This document shows, piece after piece, positions 44,262-56,400 of a stretch of 64,000 bases of DNA (position 1 is its first letter; every line of letters starts with the position of its first letter). Source of the DNA: Lachnospiraceae bacterium (lineage in GTDB: Bacteria > Bacillota > Clostridia > Lachnospirales > Lachnospiraceae); assembly GCA_017427685.1 (NCBI GenBank), contig JAFRSH010000018.1, positions 62,001 to 126,000 on the forward strand. The letters are read 5' to 3'. The notes below the pieces were generated by a model. The model had not been told where the DNA came from. It did not search any database and was given only the letters and a program-made list of their open reading frames with translations. The position numbers were made by a program, and so were the translations under genes.

Positions 44262-46628
44262 TTACTCAAAATTGTCACTGGGATTGATCCATATAGTGTC
44301 CCCTGTCTCGGAATACGGATTATACCACAGTCCTTCCTCAGAAGAATCTTCCGCCTCGCTCTCTCCCGGCTCAAAGTAGTTCTCCTCGTAAGGAATCTCC
44401 GTGACAGTAGTCTCCTCAGGAAGGAGTTCGGCAGTAGGCTCCTCAGATGCAGGGGAATAGTCCTCCGGCATTTCGAAAGCGCCTTCGATCGAGGACTCTC
44501 CTTCGGAGGTGAAGAAGCCCTCCTCGTCCGAGATCAGTTGCTCTCCGTCGAAGGCCTCCTCGTCTTCCTCTTCCTCGTCCTCATCTTCGGGAGGGCGCGG
44601 ATCGAAGAACTCTTCGAAGCCTCTGTCCTCGAGTCCCTGATGTATCGACTCCATGTATGAATTCCAGATCCTCTCGGGGTATGTGTTTCCCATCAGATCA
44701 TCGATCTTCTTCGGCATGTCGCATCCGACCCAGATCGCGGTCGTGTAGTAGGCTGTGAACCCGACGAACCATCCGTCCTTCTGATCGTTCGTGGTTCCTG
44801 TTTTCCCGGCGCAGGTCACATCCTTAAGACGTAGCTTACGTCCGGTTCCGCTCTTCATGACGGTCTGTAAGCAATCGGTCATCATAAGCGCCGCGTTCCT
44901 TGCGTAGACTCTGGTGGATTTCTGAACCTTGGTTCCTCCCGAGAGCACCGCACCGCTTGTGTTATCGATGACTGCGTTTCCTCTTGAATCGGTGATCTTG
45001 AGGATACAAGTAGGGGTTCGGAATACGCCCTCGTTTTCGATGGCGGCGTAGCCGGATGCCATTTCTACTGTTGTAGTACCGTATGTCAATCCTCCGAGCG
45101 AGGCAGCTGCACCGTAGTCAGTGTCCACGATGTGCTCAAAGCCCATCTTCAGAAGATAAGAAAGTCCTTTTTCTATACCGTTCTCACAGAAGAGCTTCCA
45201 TGCGACGGTGTTCTTTGATGCCGAGATCGCGTACCTGACGTCAATCTCACCGGAGTATACGCCGCCCGAGTTTCGGGGACCTCCGCTGAATCGTTCGTCG
45301 ACAACCTCGGTGTCAGGGTAGTAGCCGTTCTCAAATATCGGTGTGTAAACTATGAGCGGCTTAATGGAACTGCCGGGCTGTCTGGGACTCTGGTATGCTC
45401 TGTTGAGTGTATATCCCACGGTATCGTCACTTCGCCCTCCGACGATCGCAACCACGAACCCTGTCTCGTTATCGATGCAGGTTCCTGCGGCCTGAAGCTT
45501 GTAGACCCCGTCTTCAGTCATATCCGTAAAGGAAGCTGTCTCTTCGTCGATCGCGCGCTGAAGCTCCTGTTGCTTTGTGGGGTTAATTGAAGTATATATC
45601 CTGTAGCCCTTCAGGTAAAGGTCATGACGGACTTTGTAGTATTCTTCTCTGTACGCTTCCTCGTAGAGCTCTTTGTCCGATTCGCCCGAGAAAGAGTTCC
45701 TGAGCACGAAGCCTTCGGCCTGCATGAGGCTTCGGACGGCGCAGTTATATGCGAAGGTTTCCTCGTAGTCGTAAGAGAATTTCGGGGCATCTTTGAGGGT
45801 GATGTGCTCCTCCAGTGCTGCAGCATAAGCGTCGCTGTCTATAAAACCGTTCTCGAACATCTGCAAAAGAACACTGTCTCGTCTTTCGAGAGCCTTGTCG
45901 GGGTGCTTGCGAGGGTCGTAAAGCGAGGGGCTGTTGGGGATGCCGCACAGGTACGCGATCTGCGAGAGGGAGAGCGTACCGGCTCCGGTACCGAAGTAGC
46001 CGACCGCAGCGGTCTGGATGCCGTAATAGCCGTTCGCGAAATAGATCGTGTTCAGGTAGAACTCGAGGATCTGCTCCTTCGAGAATTTCTTCTCGAGCTC
46101 CGAGGCGAGAAAGATCTCGCTGACCTTTCTGTCGACCGTTTTCTCATTTGTGAGGAAGACGCCACGGGCAAGCTGCTGAGTGATTGTACTTCCGCCCTGT
46201 CGGATCTCTCCGTCGTTTTGAATATATGCGAGCGCGGCTCTGCCGATAGCGTAGATATCGTAACCGCCGTGGGAGAAGAACTTTCGGTCCTCGGTGGCGA
46301 GCATGGCGTTCACGGCGTCCTTCGGGATCCTGTCGTACTCTATGTAGTAAGAGTTCTTCTCGTTGCGCAGCTCCTGCATGACGGTTCCGTCCGCGAAGTA
46401 GCAGATCGAACTCTCGGTGCTTTTGAACTTGTCGGCACTCACACCCGCGACGGTGATCTTCGCCGCATCCCGCAACTCGAGGAAGTGCTCGCCGTATGCA
46501 AAGTAAAACCAGACACCGCCCACAAGAAGCACAAGAAAGAACAAACCGAACAAAGCCAGCAATGTGCGAAAGATCACACACCTGACCTTGCCTGCCACAG
46601 TCCTTTCCTTAAACTTCTTACGTGCCAA
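44262..46628 (-). CDS. Class A penicillin-binding protein (PBP1A-like)
   Basis: A 788-residue bifunctional peptidoglycan synthase. After a TM anchor (about 17-40) comes the GT51 glycosyltransferase (about 70-245; ATEDRKFFSHGG and RQGGSTITQQLARG) and the transpeptidase (about 380-660; active-site SSIK in PGSSIKPL, KTGTT in CAGKTGTTND). The C-terminal tail (about 690-788) is acidic and probably disordered. It starts at TTG (46628) with AGAGGAC upstream. Confidence 0.95.
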   Translation of the reverse strand: MARKKFKERTVAGKVRCVIFRTLLALFGLFFLVLLVGGVWFYFAYGEHFLELRDAAKITVAGVSADKFKSTESSICYFADGTVMQELRNEKNSYYIEYDRIPKDAVNAMLATEDRKFFSHGGYDIYAIGRAALAYIQNDGEIRQGGSTITQQLARGVFLTNEKTVDRKVSEIFLASELEKKFSKEQILEFYLNTIYFANGYYGIQTAAVGYFGTGAGTLSLSQIAYLCGIPNSPSLYDPRKHPDKALERRDSVLLQMFENGFIDSDAYAAALEEHITLKDAPKFSYDYEETFAYNCAVRSLMQAEGFVLRNSFSGESDKELYEEAYREEYYKVRHDLYLKGYRIYTSINPTKQQELQRAIDEETASFTDMTEDGVYKLQAAGTCIDNETGFVVAIVGGRSDDTVGYTLNRAYQSPRQPGSSIKPLIVYTPIFENGYYPDTEVVDERFSGGPRNSGGVYSGEIDVRYAISASKNTVAWKLFCENGIEKGLSYLLKMGFEHIVDTDYGAAASLGGLTYGTTTVEMASGYAAIENEGVFRTPTCILKITDSRGNAVIDNTSGAVLSGGTKVQKSTRVYARNAALMMTDCLQTVMKSGTGRKLRLKDVTCAGKTGTTNDQKDGWFVGFTAYYTTAIWVGCDMPKKIDDLMGNTYPERIWNSYMESIHQGLEDRGFEEFFDPRPPEDEDEEEEDEEAFDGEQLISDEEGFFTSEGESSIEGAFEMPEDYSPASEEPTAELLPEETTVTEIPYEENYFEPGESEAEDSSEEGLWYNPYSETGDTIWINPSDNFE

Positions 46629-46885
46629 AATTCTGTCCTCTCTATATAGTCACAGCTGCCTTACAAGAGGTATTCCGATAATGTATTGACTGCTTTCTTC
46701 GCCAACTCGTAAAACGATTCGTATAACGATACATTAACACATGTCAGACAATATTTCCACGATTTTAGGACGAGATTTGACACTTTTTCCCTCTGTAACA
46801 TGTTAGATCGCACACTATTCCAAAAAGCAGGAAGCACCGACACAACATCGGCGCTTCCTGCTTACATTCTGTTTTTATCTGTTTT
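46629..46885. other. Intergenic region, PBP promoter side
   Basis: A 257-nt gap. It contains the serpin terminator (46822-46863) and the upstream region of the PBP gene; I could not fix a promoter. A TTGACA at 46777-46782 on the plus strand has no -10 at a usual distance. Confidence 0.5.
46822..46863 (-). terminator. Intrinsic terminator of the serpin gene
   Basis: Perfect 11-bp stem (46825-46835 with 46853-46863), with CCGA/TCGG inside, followed by CTTTTTGG on the minus strand. Confidence 0.8.
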
Positions 46886-48445
46886 TCAGGTTCCGTCAAA
46901 CACCCCGATAAACAGGGGTATGTATGAGCTCTGGTCAATGATCATATAAATGAACGGTCTGTTAAGTATCACTTCTTTGGTTTCCTTCGGTCCTCCCCCG
47001 TCTCCGCCCATAATCACTGTTGCGGCTCCCGCCTTGGTACCGATCGGATCGACCTCAATATAGGCTTTATGAATGACATCACTGACAAACAGGTTTCCGG
47101 CCTCGGAGGTTCCGAGTCCCGACAGATCAGCCCGTTCCTCGTCAAATGCGTCCGTCATCCCCATATCGGTCAGAATATCCCTCATCTTAACAAAATACTC
47201 AGAACTGAATTGCGGCATTTTGACTTCCAACCAATATTTTCCTTCATTATCGGTTTTACAGAGGGAGCTAAGTTTCTCTCCGTCCAAAGAGTTTAGGTAT
47301 TCATCAATGCTTACCCCCTCGTTTGGCATGATCGCAACGAAAGCAGTCCCCCTTGATTGATAATACTTCTTCATTCCCACAGACAAGTCGTCTTCAAGGT
47401 ACACATCGCCCGTTCCATCCATAAACGGGACTGATATCCCTTTCCCGGCTGACGTTGTAAAAATATCAGGCGTAACGTTTTCGCCGAATTTTGCTTCCCA
47501 TCTCTCCCTAAAGAAAAGAGTGTTGATCAGGATGAAAACAACCGCTTCCGGTATCGCGTCGATCGTTTTATCGATCAACCCGTCAGTGCTTTCTTTTATC
47601 CAATTGTTTATATCATCGACCGTCGATTTGTCGAATGCAGCCGTAAACAATTCTCCGTTGTAGACTTCCCGGATGATATCAAGATACTCTTTATTAATAT
47701 GTAATCCGGATTTGTTCTTGAGCCATGCGGAATTCGCCGTCTTCAACGTCGACAGCGCTCCTTCCCCATACAACTTCTCTTCAAGTTCGGAAATAGTACC
47801 GTAACAGTCGGTTATTTCTTTCCATAAGGTGGCGAACTCGTTAAGCTCATCCACCGAGAGACCGAGTACATTTTCCATCTGGGCGAGCGTCCCTTCTCTC
47901 GCACCGTTTGTCGCCATCGCAAGTGCAAAGAAAACAGACAGAGGCGAGATCAACAAGTTTCTTTTGTCTTCGCTGAACTTCCTGCAGGTTCTCAACAGAT
48001 TGAGGGTATAAGCGTTATACCTATCGCTGTACTTCGCTGTTTTACCTGCAACCATCCTGATGTACTGCATCTGGCTTCTGCGCTTAGTAAAGCACTCTTC
48101 TGTTTCTTCTCTTGATATGCTTTCAGCTTTCTTTATATAGTACCCCCCGTTTCGGATTACCTTTTCCCCCGCAACATCCGCGTCACTCGCATTCTCACTT
48201 TGGTTGCTTTCAGTTTTTTTTGTAACGGAGCTCCCGTTAAAGACCACCTTTGCGTCCGAATCTCGCGTAACATCACCGTCGCCCGGAGTCTCGCTTTCTG
48301 TACTTTCAGCTTCGTCCGTAGTCCGGGTTTCAACCTCCGGTGTTTCGACCTGAGGGTCTTCCGCAGCAGAGCTGCATGCAGAAACGCTTATGCTCAAACA
48401 CGCGATAGCCGTAATGATCGCAATTATCCTCTTAATACTCCTCAT
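46886..48445 (-). CDS. Serpin-family lipoprotein
   Basis: A 519-residue lipoprotein (lipobox VSAC near 23) with a serpin domain (about 145-519). LLISPLSVFFALAMATNGA is the serpin helix B motif, NTLFFRERWEAKF the sheet motif, and NRPFIYMI the C-terminal strand. The hinge before the reactive loop is GTKAGAATVIMGG, with small residues at the P12-P9 positions, as in inhibitory serpins; the P1 region is Gly/Asp rich (GGDGGG). It may protect the cell from proteases in the gut or from its own. AAGGAAGGG precedes the ATG. Confidence 0.92.
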   Translation of the reverse strand: MRSIKRIIAIITAIACLSISVSACSSAAEDPQVETPEVETRTTDEAESTESETPGDGDVTRDSDAKVVFNGSSVTKKTESNQSENASDADVAGEKVIRNGGYYIKKAESISREETEECFTKRRSQMQYIRMVAGKTAKYSDRYNAYTLNLLRTCRKFSEDKRNLLISPLSVFFALAMATNGAREGTLAQMENVLGLSVDELNEFATLWKEITDCYGTISELEEKLYGEGALSTLKTANSAWLKNKSGLHINKEYLDIIREVYNGELFTAAFDKSTVDDINNWIKESTDGLIDKTIDAIPEAVVFILINTLFFRERWEAKFGENVTPDIFTTSAGKGISVPFMDGTGDVYLEDDLSVGMKKYYQSRGTAFVAIMPNEGVSIDEYLNSLDGEKLSSLCKTDNEGKYWLEVKMPQFSSEYFVKMRDILTDMGMTDAFDEERADLSGLGTSEAGNLFVSDVIHKAYIEVDPIGTKAGAATVIMGGDGGGPKETKEVILNRPFIYMIIDQSSYIPLFIGVFDGT

Positions 48446-48485
48446 GGTACCCTTCCTTTCTCTTTATCTGCGTTTTGATAAACAA

Positions 48486-48514
48486 ACTCCCCGGCAAGTG
48501 AATTACCGAGGAGT
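48486..48514 (-). terminator. Possible terminator of asnS
   Basis: Arms ACTCCCCGG and CCGAGGAGT, partly mismatched, with TTTGTTT on the minus strand. It lies 18 nt after the asnS stop. Confidence 0.5.
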
Positions 48515-48531
48515 CGTACTTGGTCATATAA

Positions 48532-49923
<1,392 letters not shown>

Positions 49924-50400
49924 TTTCCCCTCCTGTATATATCGAAGTCTTTCTGGTAACCTCTCGTGTAATTCACCGGTAATAACCTCTCACCGGAACA
50001 TCACTATACGTTTTCAATAATTTGCTATATTAGCAAATTTCTCCGCAATATGCAAGGGTTCCGACCATTTCGGCATCCATTTTTTCTGCATTATACCCAA
50101 TCCATTAAGGTCACAGAGTAATAGCCACGCAATAAATCCTTAAAACAATATTCTATTACGTAAATAGGCTCTACCGCGCCAGCTTGTAACTTCCGGGCTC
50201 GTTGAGGACGTCAGCACTTAGCACCGGTGTTTTCGGTGCTTAGTACTGCTACGTCCGATATTTACCCTGGTGCATAGTCTCATCTTCCCCGAGGAAACGG
50301 ATGCGGGTAATACCCGCATCCAATGAGAAGCGAGAGCGCGCCTCGGAAGTTACACGGCTAGGCAGGTAGAGCCGTATGTGCTTATTTAGCTTTTATTTTG
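49924..50400. other. Intergenic region, asnS leader plus repeat R3
   Basis: A 477-nt gap without a gene. It holds the asnS leader with a TATAAT (plus-strand 50090-50095), a small IR (AATTTGC/GCAAATT, about 50020-50041), a short direct repeat of TAACCTCTC near 49956-49998 and the structured repeat R3. Confidence 0.65.
50166..50373 (+). repeat. Structured intergenic repeat, copy R3
   Basis: Arms 50166-50197 and 50341-50373 pair (AGGCTCTACC with GGTAGAGCC, and GTAACTTCCG with CGGAAGTTAC). Inner hairpin 50204-50258 is bounded by GGACGT/ACGTCC; an extra perfect 11-bp hairpin is inserted at 50299-50321. It lies just after the giant cargo gene. Confidence 0.7.
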
Positions 50401-53400
50401 TCATTCTACTGTGACCTTAATCTTCGCCGTCACTCCATTGAGGGAGTAAACACGTATATAACACGTTCCCTTCCCTACCGTCGTGATCTTACCGCTCGCG
50501 CTGACCTTAGCCACGCTCGTATCGGTAGATTCGTACCTGAGGTCGGCTGCGGAAGATGCAAGCATCTTCTTTTTCTCGTCCTCGAGCTTGACATCGGCCT
50601 TGATCTTGAAGGTCTTACCGAGCGTGAGGGTCTTCTTGGTCTTGCTGAGCTTGATGAGCGCTACGTTCGTGTACTCTGCGTTCTTGGCTCCCGCAATGTA
50701 GAGAGTGATACTCTCGCCGAGTTCAACCTTCTTGCCGTCCTCAGTCTTGTAAGCCACTACCTTGAACTTGAGGTTCTTGGTCTGGTCGATCTTCTTGCCT
50801 CCGATCTTCTTGGTACTGAACTTGGTAGCATCCTCGACCTTTATGGGCTCTGTCTTTTCGAAAGGATCGCCGTAATATGCCACATATACGTTATAGTACT
50901 CTGCGTCCTTAACCTTGCCCCATGTGAACGAAAGCTTGCCGTTCTTCTGGGTTGCGCCGATCTTCTTGTCGAGCTTCACTGCGTTGGCCTTGCGCTCTGC
51001 AGCAGGTGCCTTGACGGGCTTAACCTTCTCTTCCTTCTTCTCCTCGGGAGCGAGCTCCTCTTCAGGCTCAGGCTCCTGTACGGGTGTTACCGAAGGACCG
51101 GGTGTAGGACCGGGTGTGGGCTGTACGGGATCAACGTAATTGATATTGACAACATACTCAGCCTTCTTGCCGCTGTCGGCCGTTACGGTGACGGTCAGCT
51201 TCCTGATGAGGATCTGAGGTACCGCCCGAGCTCCCGTGCCCTGGTGCGAGCCGGCTCCATCGAGCTTCGCAAGTGTAAACTTCTCGTTGATCAGGTTGCC
51301 CGTCTCTGAGGATGTTCCGTTGTCTGCAGTGATCTTAACAGTCGAGAAAGGACTCTTGGCCGATGCGATCGCTGTCGAGATGATGTCGCCGTAGATCTCA
51401 TCCTTGTTGATCTTTGCTTCAGCAACAAACTTTCCTGTTCCGTCCGCCTTGAAGCTCTTCTCATTAATGCCTATCTCTGAGAGGCTCAGGCTTCCGAGCT
51501 CGGTGTTGTCGGAATCAAGTTTGAGGTTTGTGTAAGCGACATCCACGTAATAACCGGGCTGGTTAAATGTGAAGGTCTGCGTTGCGGTCTGCTCTCCGCC
51601 GAGAGTGATCAGGCCGTTCGTGTTGCCGGTGAGCATCTGATATGCGCCGTAGGACGAAACATATCCCGTCTTAACAACTGCCGCTCCGGCATTCATTCCG
51701 GTGTGCGATGCACTGCCCGTGTAGCTCTGCTTCTGCTCGATGATCTCGTGGTTCTCGTCCATGAGCGAAACGATCAGGTTACCTGTCATGGTCGAAGCAA
51801 GGCTTGTGTTCTGGATGTCTACCGTTACGATAGTCTGTCCGTTGCGGACCTCCATGTCGTTTGTGATGACAACGTCCTTGCCGGTACGTGCCTGAAGGTT
51901 ATCGCAGGAAACCATTGCCGAGTTGTTGCTTACATCCGGCTCGGGGCAGGACTCATATGCATGACTGAACGCATTGTACTCGAGAACGTTTGCCGCAACA
52001 TAGATCGGGATGCCGGCCTCGGGGATCGTTGTGGCGTTCTGTCCCTGCAGATACGTTCTTACATCGAACTCCACGAGCTTGCTGTAACCGCCGTTATCGA
52101 TCATCTCAAGCTCATCCCCGTCATCGATGATGAAGTAATCGATACCTGCGATCTCATTCTCAAGCGTCGCGTCGGTGTAGAAGCTGATTCCGACCTGACG
52201 GTTCCTGCTGTTTCCGATTCCCTTGTAGAGGAGTGCGTCGGAAGCGTTGTTGAGCTTGATGAGGATCTTACGCTTGCCGTCCTTCTCCTCGACAACCTTG
52301 GCCGATGTAACCTCGATATCGGGGTAATCAAGCAGGAGTCTGCCGCTGACGCTCTTCGTCTCTGTTGCACCGTTCTTGTCAAACTCTGCGGTAACCGTCC
52401 AGTCGGCATCCGCGAGTGTTGAACCTGTGTTGTGGTCCGCACGGAGTACGAGCACTCCGCCGGGCATAAGGCCTATATTATTATAGTCTGTTACATCATT
52501 TCCGATCTTGACAGAGATGTTCTTTACCGGGTCGATACCGTCATTTCTGAGTGCGTACTGTACCGACATCGAAGAATTGTTTCTTACCATGCTTCTGTCG
52601 AAGTGTGCCGATGTCACGGTGAGCTTGTTCTCAAGCACCTCTGTTACGCGGTAGAGATTTGAAACAGCTGAAGGAACCGAGTAGGATATTGACTCTCCCT
52701 TGGTCGTGATTCCGTTCTTTGTTACTACACCGTTCGAGCCGTAGGTCGTACCGAGGATGACTGCCTCGATCTTGCCCGCATCCGATCCGATCACTGTATC
52801 GAAGCTGTCAATCAGAGTTCCTTCGGGCATCTCTGCCACATCTATCACGCTTGTCACGCCGATCGAATCGCCGGCTGCACTGTAGAACATGACTGCCTTG
52901 AGGACATCGTACTCGGGTGTGCTTGCGGTCGAAACAAGACCGTTGCTTCCCCCGGGGTTACCCTCCACACGCTCAACCCATGCGATTCCGAGCGTATCGA
53001 GAGTGTGTCCTCCTCCGACAAACCTGAAGTTCGAGGTAGCACTCACGCCGCTGCCGCCCGCTGTCTGCGAGAGCGAGCCGGGGATCCTGCCGATCACTTC
53101 GCCGTTCCTGTTAAAGTCAATCATGCAGATATCTGCGCTTGAAGCTCCCGAAGTACCGGTCGCCTGAAGCTCGCTGCTGTACCAGCCGAGGACGAAGCTT
53201 TCCTGTCCGGCAACAGTCACTGCCTCGATCGCGGGGTTCTCATCAAGCTTGCTGTTGTTGGTCACGCGGATGTTTCTTGCTACCGTGCCGTCAGGGTTGA
53301 TGACTGCGTAAACGATCTCTCTGTCGGATGTCGTCGAGTCGTCTCCGTCGGTATCAAGAGTGTAAGCGATCGCTGCCGTTCCGTCCGTGAGCATTGCGGA

Positions 53401-56400
53401 ATCGAGTCCCTTGACATTACCCGACGAACCGTTGTAAACGGTATATGTTTCACTGCTCCATGCCGTTCCGTCATAGAACCTGCACTTGATGGTATCCTTC
53501 TTGTTGAAGTCAGCAATGTTTATGGTCCCTGTAGCGTTCTCATCAACAGCCACGCTTCTCCATGCAACCATTGCCTTCTGTCCACGGACTGCCGTTGTGG
53601 GAGCCACGTCGGCACCTGTGTTGTCTGTAAGTCTTGTTGTCACGGGATCGCCTGTTCCGTCAATAACGGAAGCGTAGATCTCCGTACCGTTGAGGCTGAC
53701 CATCTGGTCGATGTTGCTGAGTGTCTGACCTGCGGTCTTGCCGTTGTCAACCATTCGGCGAACCCATGTTGCAACTGTAAGGCTTCCGTCGTAGTCTGTG
53801 TCGAGCTGGGTATCACCGTAGCCGGCGTCTGTTCCCGGCGTTCCGCCGTAAAGCACCTTACCCGCGCTATTTTCACCAACGTAGGTATCTCCGCTCTTTG
53901 TCGCATAAACGGCACGTGTCGCATTGATATCGGCGCTGTTCATATCGGAAAGGTAGAGGATCTTGTCGCCGCCGCCCACGATCCTCGGGTTAGCGTAAGG
54001 ATAAGTATTGGTCTCGATGCCTCTGAGTACGTTCGATGAAGTAACCTGTGCGGTTCTTGCAACTGCAGCACTTGAGGTATCGCCCCATGTTCTCTTTGTT
54101 TCGGTATTGCTCAGGTAGTCTCTGCTCTCCGCTCTGGGTGCGAGATCAAGAGTCATGAGAGACTCGTCGCCGAATCTATTCACCTGCATCGAGCCTGTCT
54201 GAACAAGGGCGTCGATGGCGTTTCTGAGATTCTTCTGGTTCAATGCCCACAGATCTTCTATGTTGCTGTACTGGCCTGTCTTCTCATCCATCATGTTGAA
54301 GCCGACGGAGTACAAGACTTTTTCATACTCTACGCATGCGATGCTCGCCACGAATTCGATACCGATAAGGCCGTCGATCCTGAATCTCTGACCGTTGATG
54401 TTCGGTTCATACCATGTTCCGAAATTCGGAGCCGCAAGCTTCACAACGTCCTCTCCCTGATGCTCGGAGAGGTAAGGTCTGTTAAGCCACTCAAATGTCA
54501 TATCAAGACTGATCTGTCCGAAGATGCCGAGCTTGAGCGCTATAACCGAGTAGTCGATGCCGACACCCGCGAACACCTTGATGTACAGGTAGAGCCTGAG
54601 CTTTGTGAGGTACTCGTTCGCAAGATCGAGTGTCTCTGTCGTGTTGTTCTGATAAGCTGTCGTGATCGCATCCATGCTCACACGAACTGTTCCGCCGAGC
54701 TCAACCTCCATGGTGATCGGAACGGGTCCTACCCACATGTTCCAGTCCCACTTGAAGCCGAGACCGCCGCCGGCGTTGAATCCGCCGTCAAGTACCGTCA
54801 TGGCCCACTTCTCATTATCGAAATCCCAGTAGATAAGGGTCTCCATGTATCCGCCGATCTCGTATGTAACATCGACATCGCTCTTTACGATGTTGTCCAT
54901 CGCTTCAGCGAGATCAGCCTTCTGGCCGTTCAGCCACTTCTTTCCGCCACCCCAAGGAAGATCCTGGATACCGGGTGTGTAACCGAAATCCGATCCCTCG
55001 CCGGGCAGGAGGTTCATCTCCACACCGTTCTGGATCTCATTATCATCCATCGTCGAGTAGCTGAAGCTCATAAGTCCGAGGAACTTCGTGGGATCGTTCG
55101 TGGGTGTGATGTTCATGGAAATAAGTGCATCTTCCGAATCGGTGAACTCCATGTTCGCAAGGAGCCTGAGTGCGGGACCTACGAATTCATCGCCCTGATC
55201 ATCCGCTCCTGTAGCCGAAGAACTGTCCGAGCTGACCGATTTTCCTGCGTTCTTAAGAGCCGAAGCAAGGTCCCTGCTTTCCTCGGTCTTGCCTACACCC
55301 ACGAGGTTTGCAAGTGCGAAAGGAAGATCCTCACGTTTCGTGATCGGCTCGTAGTTCTTGCGCTTATATTCAAGGTACAGATTCTTCTTCTGTCCCTCTC
55401 CGACGCAGTTCTTTATGCTGTCCGCCGTCAGAGTCACATCATACTTTGTGAGTACGTCTCTGGCGAAGATCCAGTTGTTTGTATCCAGTCTGGAAGTCAA
55501 ATAGTCATACGCAACTTCCTTGCCGTCGGAGGTGTAGAGCTGAAGGCTATAGTCGTTAAAGGTATCCTTTTCCTCGCCCCACCACATAACAACGGTTTCG
55601 AGCACGCTGCCTTCAGGGTTGCTGTCCGATACACCGATCCTTCCGGTGTAATCGATCACATTGGTTGTATGACCGTTCGAAAGAGCAACTGTCTTCTGAC
55701 CGACGATGAAGGGGTGCTTTGTATTCTTCTTGTTCTGTCTAAAGGTTACGATGCTGTCGCCACTCTTTACGTAGTTGTCCTCAGTGGCATTGGCATCGAT
55801 TTCGAGGAAGATCGGATAGTATCCGACTATCTCCTCGTGGGTGCTGCTGTCTGCAGCGCTGATGGTGAATACATACTTAACCTTATCCGAACCGCTCAGA
55901 GCCCTTTGGTTGCCTTCCGAATCCTTAAGCTCCCACTGTGAAACGTCCATTGTGATCTTAAGGGCACCGTCCGGCATGTTGGGCTCAAGGTAGTTGTCCT
56001 TGTAACCGAAGCTGAGTTCGTCATACGCTATGTTGTAGCCATTCATGGCCTCGAGCTTGGGTGTTCTGAACTGTGCTCCCTTGAAGCTGATCCAATTTGT
56101 GGAGTACCCGCCGGAGGTATTGAGTACCGTAAAGCATTCTCCGTTTTGAATCTGGTCAATATCGGCAGAATAGCTTTCACTGAGCACATGTCCCTTTACG
56201 ATCTCATCATTTACATAGACCGCACCGCGCAGGATCACGCTTCCTGTGTAAGGTGTTCCGTCGGGGTTCTTGAGGTAGACGTACGCATAAGCCGCCCTGC
56301 GGAGTGTTACAAGGTTGTAGGGATAGAGCTCGAGCTTTGTCGAATCTCCCTCGCCCGTCTTCAGGTCACTGTTGTGGATCGTAGCGAGATACTCCTCACC

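Noticed and set aside
46777..46782. Plus-strand promoter with TTGACA in the PBP/serpin gap
   Set aside because: No -10 hexamer at 16-18 nt and nothing to transcribe before the serpin terminator.
49924..50165. T-box riboswitch before asnS
   Set aside because: The leader is long enough, but I do not find the T-box GGTGG-type core or a specifier stem, only short repeats and a small hairpin.
50398..51309. Long plus-strand ORF opposite the giant surface-protein gene
   Set aside because: Its sequence is the low-complexity shadow of the Ig/FN3-like coding region; no ribosome site, and the minus-strand gene has clear domains.
54460..55941. Plus-strand ORF of 493 aa inside the giant gene
   Set aside because: Composition (Val/Ile/Arg/Cys-rich) and lack of a start context mark it as antisense shadow.
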